Source: an uncultured Pseudokineococcus sp. (GTDB lineage Bacteria > Actinomycetota > Actinomycetes > Actinomycetales > Quadrisphaeraceae). Taken from it: DNA of 64,000 nucleotides. A program made the position numbers and the translations under genes. The notes under the pieces were generated by a model, which saw only the letters and a program-made list of their open reading frames with translations, was not told the origin of the DNA and searched no databases. Positions 55,649 through 63,756 of the stretch are shown in pieces; within the stretch, counting starts at the first letter, position 1, and every line of letters starts with the position of its first letter. The stretch is taken from positions 186,001 through 250,000 of the forward strand of contig NZ_CANMAA010000004.1 of the NCBI RefSeq assembly GCF_947495735.1, written 5' to 3'.

Positions 55649-56683
55649 TCAGCGGGGGGCGGAGCTGGTGCCCGCGGCCAGGTCGGGGACGGGAGCCGTC
55701 ACGACGGCCTCGCGGAACCAGTCGACCGTGCGCGCCAGCCCCTGCGCCCACGGCACCTCCGGCTGCCAGCCGAGCTCGGACGCGGCGAGCCGGGTGTCGG
55801 GACGGCGCACCTGCGGGTCGTCGACCGGACGTCCGACGAAGGTGAGGGTCGACGACGAGCCGGTGGCCGCGATCACGTCCTCGGCGATCTGCCGGACCGT
55901 GAGCTCGGTCGGGTTGCCGATGTTGACCGGCCCGGGGTGCCCGGAGGAGGCCAGCAGGAGGATGCCCCGCACCAGGTCGTCCACGTAGCAGACCGAGCGC
56001 GTCTGGAGCCCGTCACCGGCGACGGTCAGGGGTTCGCCCGCGAGGGCCTGGCGGACGAAGGTCGGGATGGCGCGCCCGTCGTAGGGGCGCATGCGCGGCC
56101 CGAAGGTGTTGAAGATGCGCACGATGGCGGTGTCGACCCCGTGGGTGGTGCGGTAGGCGGTGGTCAGCGCCTCGGCGTAGCGCTTGGCCTCGTCGTAGAC
56201 CCCGCGGGGGCCGACGGGGTTGACGTGGCCCCAGTAGCCCTCGGGCTGCGGGTGCACCTGGGGATCGCCGTAGACCTCCGACGTGGAGGCCAGCACGAGG
56301 CGGGCTCCCTTGTCCTTGGCGAGCCCCAGCGCGTGCATGGTGCCGATGGAGCCCACCTTGAGGGTCTCGATCGGCAGCTTGAGGTAGTCCACGGGCGAGG
56401 CCGGCGAGGCGAAGTGCAGGACGAGGTCCACCTCGCCCGGCACGTGCACGTAGTCGGTGATGTCGCACCGCACGAGCCGCAGGCCCGGGTGCTCGGCGAC
56501 GTGCGCGAGGTTCTCTGGCGTCCCCGTGACGAAGTCGTCGAGCCCGACCACCTCGGTGCCGCGGGAGAGCAGCGCCTCGACGAGGTGGCTCCCGAGGAAG
56601 CCGGCCGCCCCGGTGACGACCGCCCGCCGGGGCGGGTCGGCGTGGGTGGAGATCACCGGGACGGCGGCAGCCTGGTCGTTCAC
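55649..56683 (-). CDS. UDP-glucuronate decarboxylase-like NAD-dependent epimerase/dehydratase
   Basis: A 344-residue extended SDR. NAD binding is VVTGAAGFLGSHLVEAL at residue 22; HFASPASPVDYLKLPIETL, LASTSEVYGDP and GVYDEAKRYAE (Y-x3-K near 165) follow, as do RIFNTFGPRMRPYDGR and VDDLVRGI. The SPASP and ASTSEVYGDP forms are those of UDP-xylose synthase (UXS, UDP-glucuronate to UDP-xylose), although some dTDP-glucose 4,6-dehydratase-type proteins look similar. It could supply xylose to the transferases here. The GTG at 56683 has CAGCAT six bases upstream, close behind the DUF2795 gene stop. Confidence 0.85.
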   Translation of the reverse strand: MNDQAAAVPVISTHADPPRRAVVTGAAGFLGSHLVEALLSRGTEVVGLDDFVTGTPENLAHVAEHPGLRLVRCDITDYVHVPGEVDLVLHFASPASPVDYLKLPIETLKVGSIGTMHALGLAKDKGARLVLASTSEVYGDPQVHPQPEGYWGHVNPVGPRGVYDEAKRYAEALTTAYRTTHGVDTAIVRIFNTFGPRMRPYDGRAIPTFVRQALAGEPLTVAGDGLQTRSVCYVDDLVRGILLLASSGHPGPVNIGNPTELTVRQIAEDVIAATGSSSTLTFVGRPVDDPQVRRPDTRLAASELGWQPEVPWAQGLARTVDWFREAVVTAPVPDLAAGTSSAPR

Positions 56684-56689
56684 GGGCGC

Positions 56690-56695
56690 ATGCTG
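56690..56695 (-). promoter_or_regulatory. Possible -10 box of the UXS-like gene (leaderless)
   Basis: CAGCAT on the minus strand, then six bases, then the GTG at 56683. It nearly abuts the DUF2795 stop, so readthrough from that gene is equally possible. Confidence 0.35.
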
Positions 56696-56893
56696 TCAGG
56701 CCTGGTCGGAGAACGCGGAGCTGACGCCGCTGGGCCCCTCGTACTCGCGGTCCGGGATGCCGCGCAGCGCCTCGAGGACGTCCTCGGGGGCGCCGTTCGA
56801 CTCGGCCTTGCTGACGACGGCGTCCTTCCCGGCGGGGTAGTCCATCCCGGCCAGGTGCTTCTGCAGCTCGATGGGGTTCGGGCGGTTCGCCAT
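56696..56893 (-). CDS. DUF2795 domain protein
   Basis: A 65-residue cytosolic protein of the DUF2795 family: it opens with NPIELQKHLAGMDYPAGK and continues with a helical AESNGAPEDVLEALRGIPDREYEGPSGVS. The family is widespread in actinobacteria with no established function. The ATG at 56893 has GGAGGACCC directly upstream. The next gene on this strand begins 12 bases after its stop. About 157 bases separate it from the divergent GT2 gene, which holds both promoters. Confidence 0.9.
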   Translation of the reverse strand: MANRPNPIELQKHLAGMDYPAGKDAVVSKAESNGAPEDVLEALRGIPDREYEGPSGVSSAFSDQA

Positions 56894-57037
56894 GGGTCCT
56901 CCAGCGGTCTGTCGGCGCCGAGCGGTCTCGGCGCGCGGGGTCGTCCAGGTGTGCGGCGGTGCGTGCGGCCCCGGGTGCGGAGCCGGCCGCGATCACTGTG
57001 CCCCGTCCGGGCCGCGGGCGCTCGGCGGGTCCGGCGA

Positions 57038-57043
57038 TAGCGT
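57038..57043 (+). promoter_or_regulatory. -10 box of GT2 gene (leaderless)
   Basis: TAGCGT is followed by seven bases and the GTG at 57051. Confidence 0.45.
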
Positions 57044-57050
57044 CCGCGCC

Positions 57051-57959
57051 GTGACGACGCCTGCCGCTCCCGCCCCGCCCCCCGGCTCGGCTCCCTCCGC
57101 CCGGGCCGCCGCGACGACCCCGCACCGCGGCCCGCGGGTGACCGTCGTCGTCGCCAGCCGCAACCGCCGGGAGGAGCTGCTGACCAGCCTGCGCCGCCAC
57201 GAGGCCCCCGTCGTCCTCGTCGACAACGGCAGCACCGACGGCACGGTCGAGGCCGTGCGCCGCGAGCTGCCGCACGTGGAGGTCGTGGCGCTGCCGGACA
57301 ACCGCGGCGCGGTGGCGCGCACGATCGGCGCGGAGAGGGCCCGCACGCCCTACGTCGCCTTCGCCGACGACGACTCGTGGTGGGCCCCCGGCGCGCTCGA
57401 GCGCCTCGTCGCCGTCTTCGACGCCTCCCCGCGGCTGGCGCTCGCGTGCGCGCGGATCCTCGTCGGGCCCGAGGAGCGCGAGGACGGCATCAGCGCCGTG
57501 ATGGCCCGCTCGGTCCTCGGCACCCAGGACGACCTCCCGGGGCCCTCCCTGCTGGGCTTCGTGGCCTGCGCCGCCGCCGTGCGCCGCGACGCCTTCCTCG
57601 CGGCGGGGGGCTTCGACGACGTCGTCGTCTTCCCGGGCGAGGAGGAGCGGCTGGCCTGGGACCTCGCCGCCGCCGGGCACGGGCTGGCGTACGTCGAGGA
57701 CCTCCTCGTCCACCACCACCCCTCCACCTCGCGCGACGCCCCGGACGTGCGCGCCGCGGGCATCGCGCGCTCGGCCCTGCTGACCGCGGTGATGCGCCGC
57801 CCGTGGCCCGTGGTCGCGCGCGCGCTCGTCCGCGCGCTGCGCGCGCACCCGGCGGCCGTGCGCGCGGCGCTGCCCCGGCTGGGCGCGGCGCGCCGGGCCC
57901 GACGCCCCAACCCGCCGGCCGTCGAGGCGGGCATCCGAGCCCTGGAGGCCGCTGGCTGA
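57051..57959 (+). CDS. GT2 family glycosyltransferase
   Basis: A 302-residue GT-A transferase. After a Pro/Ala-rich 30 residues the fold starts VTVVVASRNRREELLTSL, then VVLVDNGSTDGTVEAV, the nucleotide-metal motif YVAFADDDSWWAPGAL (near residue 105) and EEERLAWDLAAAGHGLAYVEDLLVHHH near 205. No membrane helix is predicted. Donor and acceptor are unknown. It is alone in its unit, not in the nine-gene cluster. The GTG at 57051 fits the TAGCGT spacing. Confidence 0.88.
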   Translation: MTTPAAPAPPPGSAPSARAAATTPHRGPRVTVVVASRNRREELLTSLRRHEAPVVLVDNGSTDGTVEAVRRELPHVEVVALPDNRGAVARTIGAERARTPYVAFADDDSWWAPGALERLVAVFDASPRLALACARILVGPEEREDGISAVMARSVLGTQDDLPGPSLLGFVACAAAVRRDAFLAAGGFDDVVVFPGEEERLAWDLAAAGHGLAYVEDLLVHHHPSTSRDAPDVRAAGIARSALLTAVMRRPWPVVARALVRALRAHPAAVRAALPRLGAARRARRPNPPAVEAGIRALEAAG

Positions 57960-57970
57960 CGGTCCCGGGC

Positions 57971-57987
57971 AGCGGGCGCGGCCCGCT
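57971..57987 (+). terminator. Short hairpin after GT2 gene
   Basis: AGCGGGC (57971-57977) and GCCCGCT (57981-57987) form a perfect 7-bp stem with a three-base loop, eleven bases past the stop. Confidence 0.5.
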
Positions 57988-58021
57988 CAGCGCCGACGAC
58001 GCGTCGAGATGGGGGTTCGCG

Positions 58022-58210
58022 TCACCCGAGGGCCCCCGTGGTGACGCAGACCTCCATCTCGACGGCGGCCCCCGCCGGGCTGACCACCGCGCCCACGCGT
58101 CCGGGGGTGCACGTGCCCGCCCAGGTGCACCGGACGACGTCGTGGCCGAGGGCCACGAGGGCGTCGGCCCGGTGCCGGTCGTGGCGGAGCGCCTCGGGTG
58201 CGGCGGGCTG
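58022..58210 (-). pseudogene. Remnant of a DUF559/AbiEi-type C-terminal domain
   Basis: Just past the glnE stop, on the same strand but in another frame, is a short stretch reading LRHDRHRADALVALGHDVVRC followed by TW and about 35 more residues to a stop at 58022. It resembles the end of the DUF559/restriction-endonuclease-like domain that closes many actinobacterial AbiEi-like proteins (RxxxDxxLxxLGxxVxRxTW). There is no start codon or upstream part in the frame that would make a full gene. The rest of this 267-base gap holds only the GT2 terminator. Confidence 0.35.
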
Positions 58211-58226
58211 CGGACGCCCGCCGGCG

Positions 58227-61200
58227 TCAGCCGTCGTCCCAGCCGAACAGCAGCCGCTCGACGACGGCGCGGGCCCGCCGCGTGCGCCGGCGGTGCTCGT
58301 CGTCCAGGGCGCTCGCGGAGCCCGCGGGCATCCCCAGCAGGCGAGCCACCCCCTCGAGGTCGTCCAGGTCGGTCGGCACGACGTCGCCGGACCGGCCCGA
58401 CCACAGCGCCATCGCGGCGCGCACGCGCGAGCCCCACCGCCACGCGTCCTCCAGGACGTCGGCGTCCTCGCCGTCGAGGAGGCCGTCGTCGGCCGCCGCC
58501 CGCAGGGCGCCCAGGGTCGACGTCGTCCGCAGGGCCGGCACCCGGGCGGCGTGCTGGAGCTGGAGGAGCTGGACCGTCCACTCGACGTCGGAGATGCCGC
58601 CCGGGCCGAGCTTGACGTGCCGGCGCGGGTCGACGCCGCGGGGCAGCCGCTCGGACTCCACCCGCGCCTTGATGCGGCGCACCTCCCGGACCTGCGCCTC
58701 GTCCAGGCCGGCCGACGGGTAGCGCACGCCCTCCACGAGCGCGGTGAAGGCCGCGCCCAGCTCGGCGTCACCGGCCACGGGCTCCGCGCGCAGCAGCGCC
58801 TGCGCCTCCCACACGTCCGACCAGCGCGCGTAGTAGGAGGCGTAGGACGACAGCGAGCGCGACAGCGGCCCGCTTCGGCCCTCGGGGCGCAGGGCGGCGT
58901 CCACCTCGAGGGACGGCTCGGGCCCGAGGGCCTTGAGCAGGCGCTGCACCTCCCCCGCGACCGCGACGGCGACCTCCTGCGCCTGCTGCTCCCCGACGCC
59001 GTCGCGCGGCTCGTGGACGAAGAGCACGTCGGCGTCGCTCGCGTAGGTCAGCTCGGCCCCGCCCAGGCGCCCCATCCCGATGACGGCCATCCGCACCGGC
59101 AGCGGCTCCCCGACGCGCCGGGCCACCGACCGCTGCGCCGCGGCCAGACCGCCCTGCAGCAGCACGCGCGTCGCCGCGGACAGCGCGTCCCCCACCTCCT
59201 CGAGGGTGAGGACGCCCGAGAGGTCCCCGACGGCGGTGCGCGTCATCTCCCGGCGGCGCACGGCCCGCGCCGCCGTCACGGCGTCCACGGGGTCGCGGTG
59301 GCGCGCCACGACGGAGCCGACCTCCGCGCGCAGCTGCTCGTGCGGGCGCGGGCGCAGCTCGGCGTCCCCCTCGAGCCACCGGGCGGCCTCCGGCGCCTGC
59401 AGCAGCAGGTCGGCCGCCATCCGGCTGCCAGTCAGCAGGTTGGCCAGCCGCTCGGCCGCCACGCCGTCGTCCCGCAGCATCTGCAGGTACCAGTGCGTGC
59501 CGCCGAGGCTCTCCGACAGCCGCCGGAACGAGAGCAGGCCCGAGTCGGGGTCGGCGCCGGCGGCGAACCACCCGAGCAGCACCGGCAGGAGCTGGCGCTG
59601 GATGGAGGCCCGGCGGCTGACCCCGGCGGTGAGCGCCTCCAGGTGCCGCAGCGCCCCCGCGGGGTCGCGGTACCCCAGCGCCTGCAGGCGCTCGCGCGCG
59701 GCGTCCGCGCCGAGGCGGACGTCCTCGGTGGACAGCCGCGCCGCGGCGCCGAGCAGCGGCCGGTAGAAGAGGCGCTCGTGCAGGCGCCGGACCGTGGAGC
59801 GGGTCTGCTGCCACCGCTCCTCCAGCGCCGTGACGCCGTCCAGGCCGGACGCCCGCGCCAGGCGGCGCACGTCGTCCTCCCCCGTCGGCAGCACGTGCGT
59901 GCGCACCAGGCGCGAGAGCTGGATGCGGTGCTCGAGCACCCGCAGCCACCGGTAGGCGCGGTCGAGGGCCCCGGCGTCCGCCCGGCCGACGTAGCCGTAG
60001 GTGGCGAGCGCCTCTAGCGCGTCGAGCGTCGTCCCGCTGCGCAGGCGCGGCTCGGCGCGGCCGTGGACGAGCTGCAGCAGCTGGACGCTGAACTCGACGT
60101 CCCGCAGGCCGCCCGGGCCCAGCTTCAGCTGGCGCGGAGCCTCCTTCGCGGGCACGTGCTGCTCGACGCGCCGCCGCATCGCCTGCGTGTCCGGCACGAA
60201 GCCCGGGCGCTGGGCCGCCTCCCACACCATCGGCCGGACGGCCTCGAGGTAGGCGGCGGCGACCTCGGCGTCCCCGGCCACGTGGCGCGCCTTCAGCAGG
60301 GCCTGGAACTCCCACGTGCTGGCCCACCGCTCGTAGTACGCCCGGTGGCTCTCCACGGTGCGCACCAGCGGGCCCGCGCCCCCCTCGGGGCGCAGGTTCG
60401 CGTCGACCGGCCAGAGCGCGCCCTCGGCCGTGTAGGCGGAGCAGTGCTTGGCGAGCAGGCGCGCCAGCTGGGTGCCGACCGCCAGCGCCTGCGCCTCCGT
60501 GGCGCCCTCGGCGGGCTCGACGGCGTAGACGACGTCGACGTCGCTGACGTAGTTGAGCTCGCGGCCGCCGCACTTGCCCATCCCGAGGACGGCCAGCCGC
60601 ACCGCCCGGTGGTCGTCGCCGACGTCCCGGCGCGCCAGGGCCAGGGCCGTCTCCAGCGCGGCGGCGGCCAGGTCGGCGAGCTCGCGGCCGACGTCGGCCA
60701 CGCGGCGCTCGGGAGCGGGGGACGCGAGGTCGCGGCCCGCGAGCGACAGCAGCCGCCGCCGGTAGGCGCGGCGCAGGTCGTCCCCGGTCGCCTCGGCGGA
60801 CGCGACCGGGGCCGGGTCGGCCGGGTCGACGCCGACCCACCGGAGCAGCTCGGCGCGCAGGGCCTCGCCGGGGACCGGCGCGTCCTCGTCCTCGAGGACC
60901 TCGGCGTCGCCGGGGTGGCGCACGAGGCCGTCCGCCAGCGCGGAGGACCCGCCGAGCACGGCCACGAGGCGGTCGCGCGCCGGCCCCGGACGGGCGAGGA
61001 GCCGCAGCGGCGGCGAGCCGGGGTGCTCGGCGAGCCGCGCCACCGCGCGCAGCGCCCCGTCCGGGTCCGCCGCCGCGCCCACCACCTGCACGAGCTCCTC
61101 GGCCGCCGCCTGCGGGGTCACCGGGGACGTCGGGGCCGTGGGGCGCCGGGGCCCGCTCGCGCGTCCGGCACCGGCGCGCGGCGCCCCGCCCTCGGCGGCC

Positions 61201-61316
61201 CCCCAGCGCCTCAGCACGGCGACCGTGGCCGGCTCCGCCAGGATGCGCTGCGCCGCATCGGGATCGGTGAAGCCGCGACGGGCCAGCCACCCGGGCGAGA
61301 TGCTCACCGCGCTCAC
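58227..61316 (-). CDS. glnE: Bifunctional glutamine synthetase adenylyltransferase/deadenylase
   Basis: A 1029-residue regulator that adds or removes AMP on glutamine synthetase I. It has two nucleotidyltransferase halves: GMGKCGGRELNYVSDVDVVY (near residue 245, the deadenylylating half) and GMGRLGGAELTYASDADVLF (near 740, the adenylylating half), each with G-x-G and D-x-D metal-binding residues. Both are followed by helical domains, with KLGPGGLRDVEFSVQLLQL and KLGPGGISDVEWTVQLLQL. The GTG start overlaps the amidotransferase stop (GTGA). The third gene of the glnA2-amidotransferase-glnE unit. The adjacent GlnA lacks the adenylylated tyrosine, so GlnE's target should be another GlnA elsewhere. 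Confidence 0.96.
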   Translation of the reverse strand: MSAVSISPGWLARRGFTDPDAAQRILAEPATVAVLRRWGAAEGGAPRAGAGRASGPRRPTAPTSPVTPQAAAEELVQVVGAAADPDGALRAVARLAEHPGSPPLRLLARPGPARDRLVAVLGGSSALADGLVRHPGDAEVLEDEDAPVPGEALRAELLRWVGVDPADPAPVASAEATGDDLRRAYRRRLLSLAGRDLASPAPERRVADVGRELADLAAAALETALALARRDVGDDHRAVRLAVLGMGKCGGRELNYVSDVDVVYAVEPAEGATEAQALAVGTQLARLLAKHCSAYTAEGALWPVDANLRPEGGAGPLVRTVESHRAYYERWASTWEFQALLKARHVAGDAEVAAAYLEAVRPMVWEAAQRPGFVPDTQAMRRRVEQHVPAKEAPRQLKLGPGGLRDVEFSVQLLQLVHGRAEPRLRSGTTLDALEALATYGYVGRADAGALDRAYRWLRVLEHRIQLSRLVRTHVLPTGEDDVRRLARASGLDGVTALEERWQQTRSTVRRLHERLFYRPLLGAAARLSTEDVRLGADAARERLQALGYRDPAGALRHLEALTAGVSRRASIQRQLLPVLLGWFAAGADPDSGLLSFRRLSESLGGTHWYLQMLRDDGVAAERLANLLTGSRMAADLLLQAPEAARWLEGDAELRPRPHEQLRAEVGSVVARHRDPVDAVTAARAVRRREMTRTAVGDLSGVLTLEEVGDALSAATRVLLQGGLAAAQRSVARRVGEPLPVRMAVIGMGRLGGAELTYASDADVLFVHEPRDGVGEQQAQEVAVAVAGEVQRLLKALGPEPSLEVDAALRPEGRSGPLSRSLSSYASYYARWSDVWEAQALLRAEPVAGDAELGAAFTALVEGVRYPSAGLDEAQVREVRRIKARVESERLPRGVDPRRHVKLGPGGISDVEWTVQLLQLQHAARVPALRTTSTLGALRAAADDGLLDGEDADVLEDAWRWGSRVRAAMALWSGRSGDVVPTDLDDLEGVARLLGMPAGSASALDDEHRRRTRRARAVVERLLFGWDDG

Positions 61317-62164
61317 CGCGCCCCCGCCGTCGTCGGGAGCGCCGAGCCGGCGCCGCGCTCGCGGCGCGCCGCGCGCGCCTGCTCCAGGAGGACCCGCGCG
61401 TGGCGGTCCGCCCCGCGGGCCAGCTCGGGCGCCGCCGCGGCCACCGGGGCCACGACGTCCTGGACGGCGAGCCCCGCGTCGGCCAGCTCGCGCCGCGCGT
61501 CGTCACCGGCGTCGCACCAGGCGGTGACCATCTCGGCCGTGGCCTCGGGGTGGTACTGCACGCCCCACGCCCGGGCGAGGCGGAACACCTGCACCTCGCA
61601 CGACGCCGAGGCGGCCAGCAGGGTCGCGCCCGGGGGGAGCTCCAGCACGGCGTCCCCGTGCGACTGCACGGCGCGCCAGGGCCCGTCCTCCTCGGCGGCC
61701 GCCGCCAGCAGGGGGTCGGCGACGGGCTCGGCGACGAGGGGCACGAGCCCGTGCTCCGGCCCGAGCGGGGCGCGGCCGGTGCGCCCACCCGTCGCCGCGG
61801 CGAGGAGCTGGGCCCCCAGGCACACGCCGAGGACCGGCGTCCCGTCGCCCGCGCACGCGGCGAGCAGCGCGCGCACGGCGGGCAGCCAGGGCCAGCGCGC
61901 GTCGTCGTCCGCGGCCGCCGTGCCGCCCAGGACGACGAGGGCGTCGTGCCCGCCCGCCCGGACGCCCGGCCCGCGACGCCCCAGCGACGCCGGCAGCGGC
62001 TGGCCGAGGTCGGGCCGCACGACGTCGACCACGGCGCCCTGCGCCGAGAGCGCCTCCCCCAGCAGGGCCGGCGGGCACACGTCCTCGTGCTGGACGACGA
62101 GGACGCGCAGCGGCTCCTCCCCGGAGCGCTCCGCCGCCGGCGCTCCCGCGGCTCCCCCGCGCAC
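61313..62164 (-). CDS. Class I glutamine amidotransferase-like protein
   Basis: A 283-residue single-domain class I glutaminase. The nucleophile is in LGVCLGAQLLAAATG (near residue 110) and the catalytic His-Glu in WGVQYHPEAT (near 215); VLVVQHEDVCPPALL starts the domain. It is most like the GMP synthase-type and gamma-glutamyl-gamma-aminobutyrate hydrolase-type stand-alone amidotransferases. The start is GTG at 62164, eight bases after GGAGG; GTG at 62173 directly follows the GGAG and is less likely. Between glnA2 and glnE it may hydrolyse a gamma-glutamyl compound. Confidence 0.87.
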   Translation of the reverse strand: MRGGAAGAPAAERSGEEPLRVLVVQHEDVCPPALLGEALSAQGAVVDVVRPDLGQPLPASLGRRGPGVRAGGHDALVVLGGTAAADDDARWPWLPAVRALLAACAGDGTPVLGVCLGAQLLAAATGGRTGRAPLGPEHGLVPLVAEPVADPLLAAAAEEDGPWRAVQSHGDAVLELPPGATLLAASASCEVQVFRLARAWGVQYHPEATAEMVTAWCDAGDDARRELADAGLAVQDVVAPVAAAAPELARGADRHARVLLEQARAARRERGAGSALPTTAGAR

Positions 62165-62187
62165 GTCCCCCACCTCCGCGACGGCGA

Positions 62188-63558
62188 TCAGAGCCAGGGC
62201 AGGAAGCGCCGCAGCTCGAACGGCGTCACCTGGGCCCGGTAGTCGACCCACTCGGCCCGCTTGTTGCGCAGCACGTGCTCGAACATGCTCTCCCCCAGCG
62301 TCTCCGCGACCAGCTCGCTGCCCTCGGTGAGCGAGATGGCGTGGTCCAGGCTCGCCGGGAGCTGCCCGATGCCCATGGCGCGCCGCTCGGCGCCGGACAG
62401 CAGGGCCACGTCCTCCTCGACGCCCTCGGCGAGCGGGTACTCCTCCTCGACGCCCTTCAGGCCGGCCGCCAGCAGCACCGCGAAGGTCAGGTACGGGTTG
62501 GCCGCGGTGTCGATGCCGCGGTGCTCCACGCGCGCGGACTGCGCCTTGCCGGGCTTGTACATCGGCACCCGCACCAGGCCGGAGCGGTTGTTGTGCCCCC
62601 AGGCGATGTCCGAGGGGGCCTCGTTGCCGCCCCACAGGCGCTTGTAGCTGTTGACGAACTGGCTGGTGATGAGGGTCGTCTCGGGCGCGTGGCGCAGCAG
62701 CCCGGCGATGAAGTGGCGTGCGGTGGCGCTCAGCTCGTACTTGGCGCCCGGCTCGTGGAAGGCGTTCCGGTCGCCCTCGAACAGGGACAGGTGGGTGTGC
62801 ATCCCGCTGCCCGGCTGGTCCGCGAGCGGCTTGGGCATGAAGGAGGCGTAGACGCCCTGCTGCAGCGCCACCTCCTTGACCACCGTGCGGAACGTCATGA
62901 TGTTGTCCGCGGTCGTCAGCGCGTCCGCGTAGCGCAGGTCGATCTCGTTCTGGCCGGGCCCGGCCTCGTGGTGGCTGAACTCCACCGAGATGCCCATGGC
63001 CTCGAGCATCGCGATGGCCGCTCGGCGGAAGTCGTGCCCGGCACCGCCCGCCACGTGGTCGAAGTAGCCCATGGTGTCGGCCGGCACGGGCGGGTGCACC
63101 GGGTCCGCGAGGCCGTCCCCGACGCTGTCGGCCGGGCTCCCCTGGAAGAGGTAGAACTCGATCTCGGGGTGGGTGTAGAAGGTGAAGCCCTTCTCCGCCG
63201 CCCGGGAGAGCGTGCGCTTGAGCACGTTGCGGGAGTCGGCCAGCGCGGGCTCGCCGTCCGGGGTGAGGATGTCGCAGAACATGCGAGCCGTGCCGGCGCT
63301 GCTGCCGTCCCCGCGCCAGGGCAGGACCTGGAACGTCGAGGGGTCGGGCCGGGCGATCATGTCGGACTCGGAGCGGCGGGCGAGGCCCTCGATCGAGCTG
63401 CCGTCGAAGCCGATGCCCTCGGCGAAGGCCCCCTCCAGCTCGGCCGGCGCGATGGCCACCGACTTCAGGCCGCCGAGCACGTCGCCGAACCACAGCCGGA
63501 CGAACCGGATGTCGCGCTCCTCGATCGCGCGGAGCACGAACTCCTGCTGGCGGTCCAT
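62188..63558 (-). CDS. glnA2: Glutamine synthetase family protein, GlnA2 type
   Basis: A 456-residue protein very close to M. tuberculosis GlnA2 from start (MDRQQEFVLRAIEERDIRFV) to end. It has the GSI signatures GIGFDGSSIEG, the metal-ligand segment HPEIEFYLF, PGSGMHTHLSLFEGD and the NRSGLVRVP active-site motif. The NLYDLP adenylylation tyrosine of GlnA1 is absent (the region reads DVALLSGAERRAMG), so GlnE should not control it. Streptomyces GlnA2-type proteins glutamylate polyamines, a possible alternative activity. ATG at 63558 matches the mycobacterial start; an ATG nine bases upstream is less likely. Confidence 0.92.
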   Translation of the reverse strand: MDRQQEFVLRAIEERDIRFVRLWFGDVLGGLKSVAIAPAELEGAFAEGIGFDGSSIEGLARRSESDMIARPDPSTFQVLPWRGDGSSAGTARMFCDILTPDGEPALADSRNVLKRTLSRAAEKGFTFYTHPEIEFYLFQGSPADSVGDGLADPVHPPVPADTMGYFDHVAGGAGHDFRRAAIAMLEAMGISVEFSHHEAGPGQNEIDLRYADALTTADNIMTFRTVVKEVALQQGVYASFMPKPLADQPGSGMHTHLSLFEGDRNAFHEPGAKYELSATARHFIAGLLRHAPETTLITSQFVNSYKRLWGGNEAPSDIAWGHNNRSGLVRVPMYKPGKAQSARVEHRGIDTAANPYLTFAVLLAAGLKGVEEEYPLAEGVEEDVALLSGAERRAMGIGQLPASLDHAISLTEGSELVAETLGESMFEHVLRNKRAEWVDYRAQVTPFELRRFLPWL

Positions 63559-63744
63559 CCGTCCCATCCCTTCGCTGTGCCCCTCGGGGCGGAGCCCCGC
63601 GCGGCGGCGTCCGCGGCGGCGCGGGCGCCATCCTGCCAGCGGCCGGGCCCGGGGAGGCGACGTCGGCCCGGCCGGTCGACCGGGCCCTGCTCGGCCGGGA
63701 CGTCCACCGCACCGGCCCGCGCGGTGGGGACGAGTGCCTCGGCA

Positions 63745-63750
63745 TACCGT
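63745..63750 (+). promoter_or_regulatory. -10 box of the MFS gene (leaderless)
   Basis: TACCGT is followed by six bases and the GTG at 63757. Confidence 0.5.
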
Positions 63751-63756
63751 CCTGGC

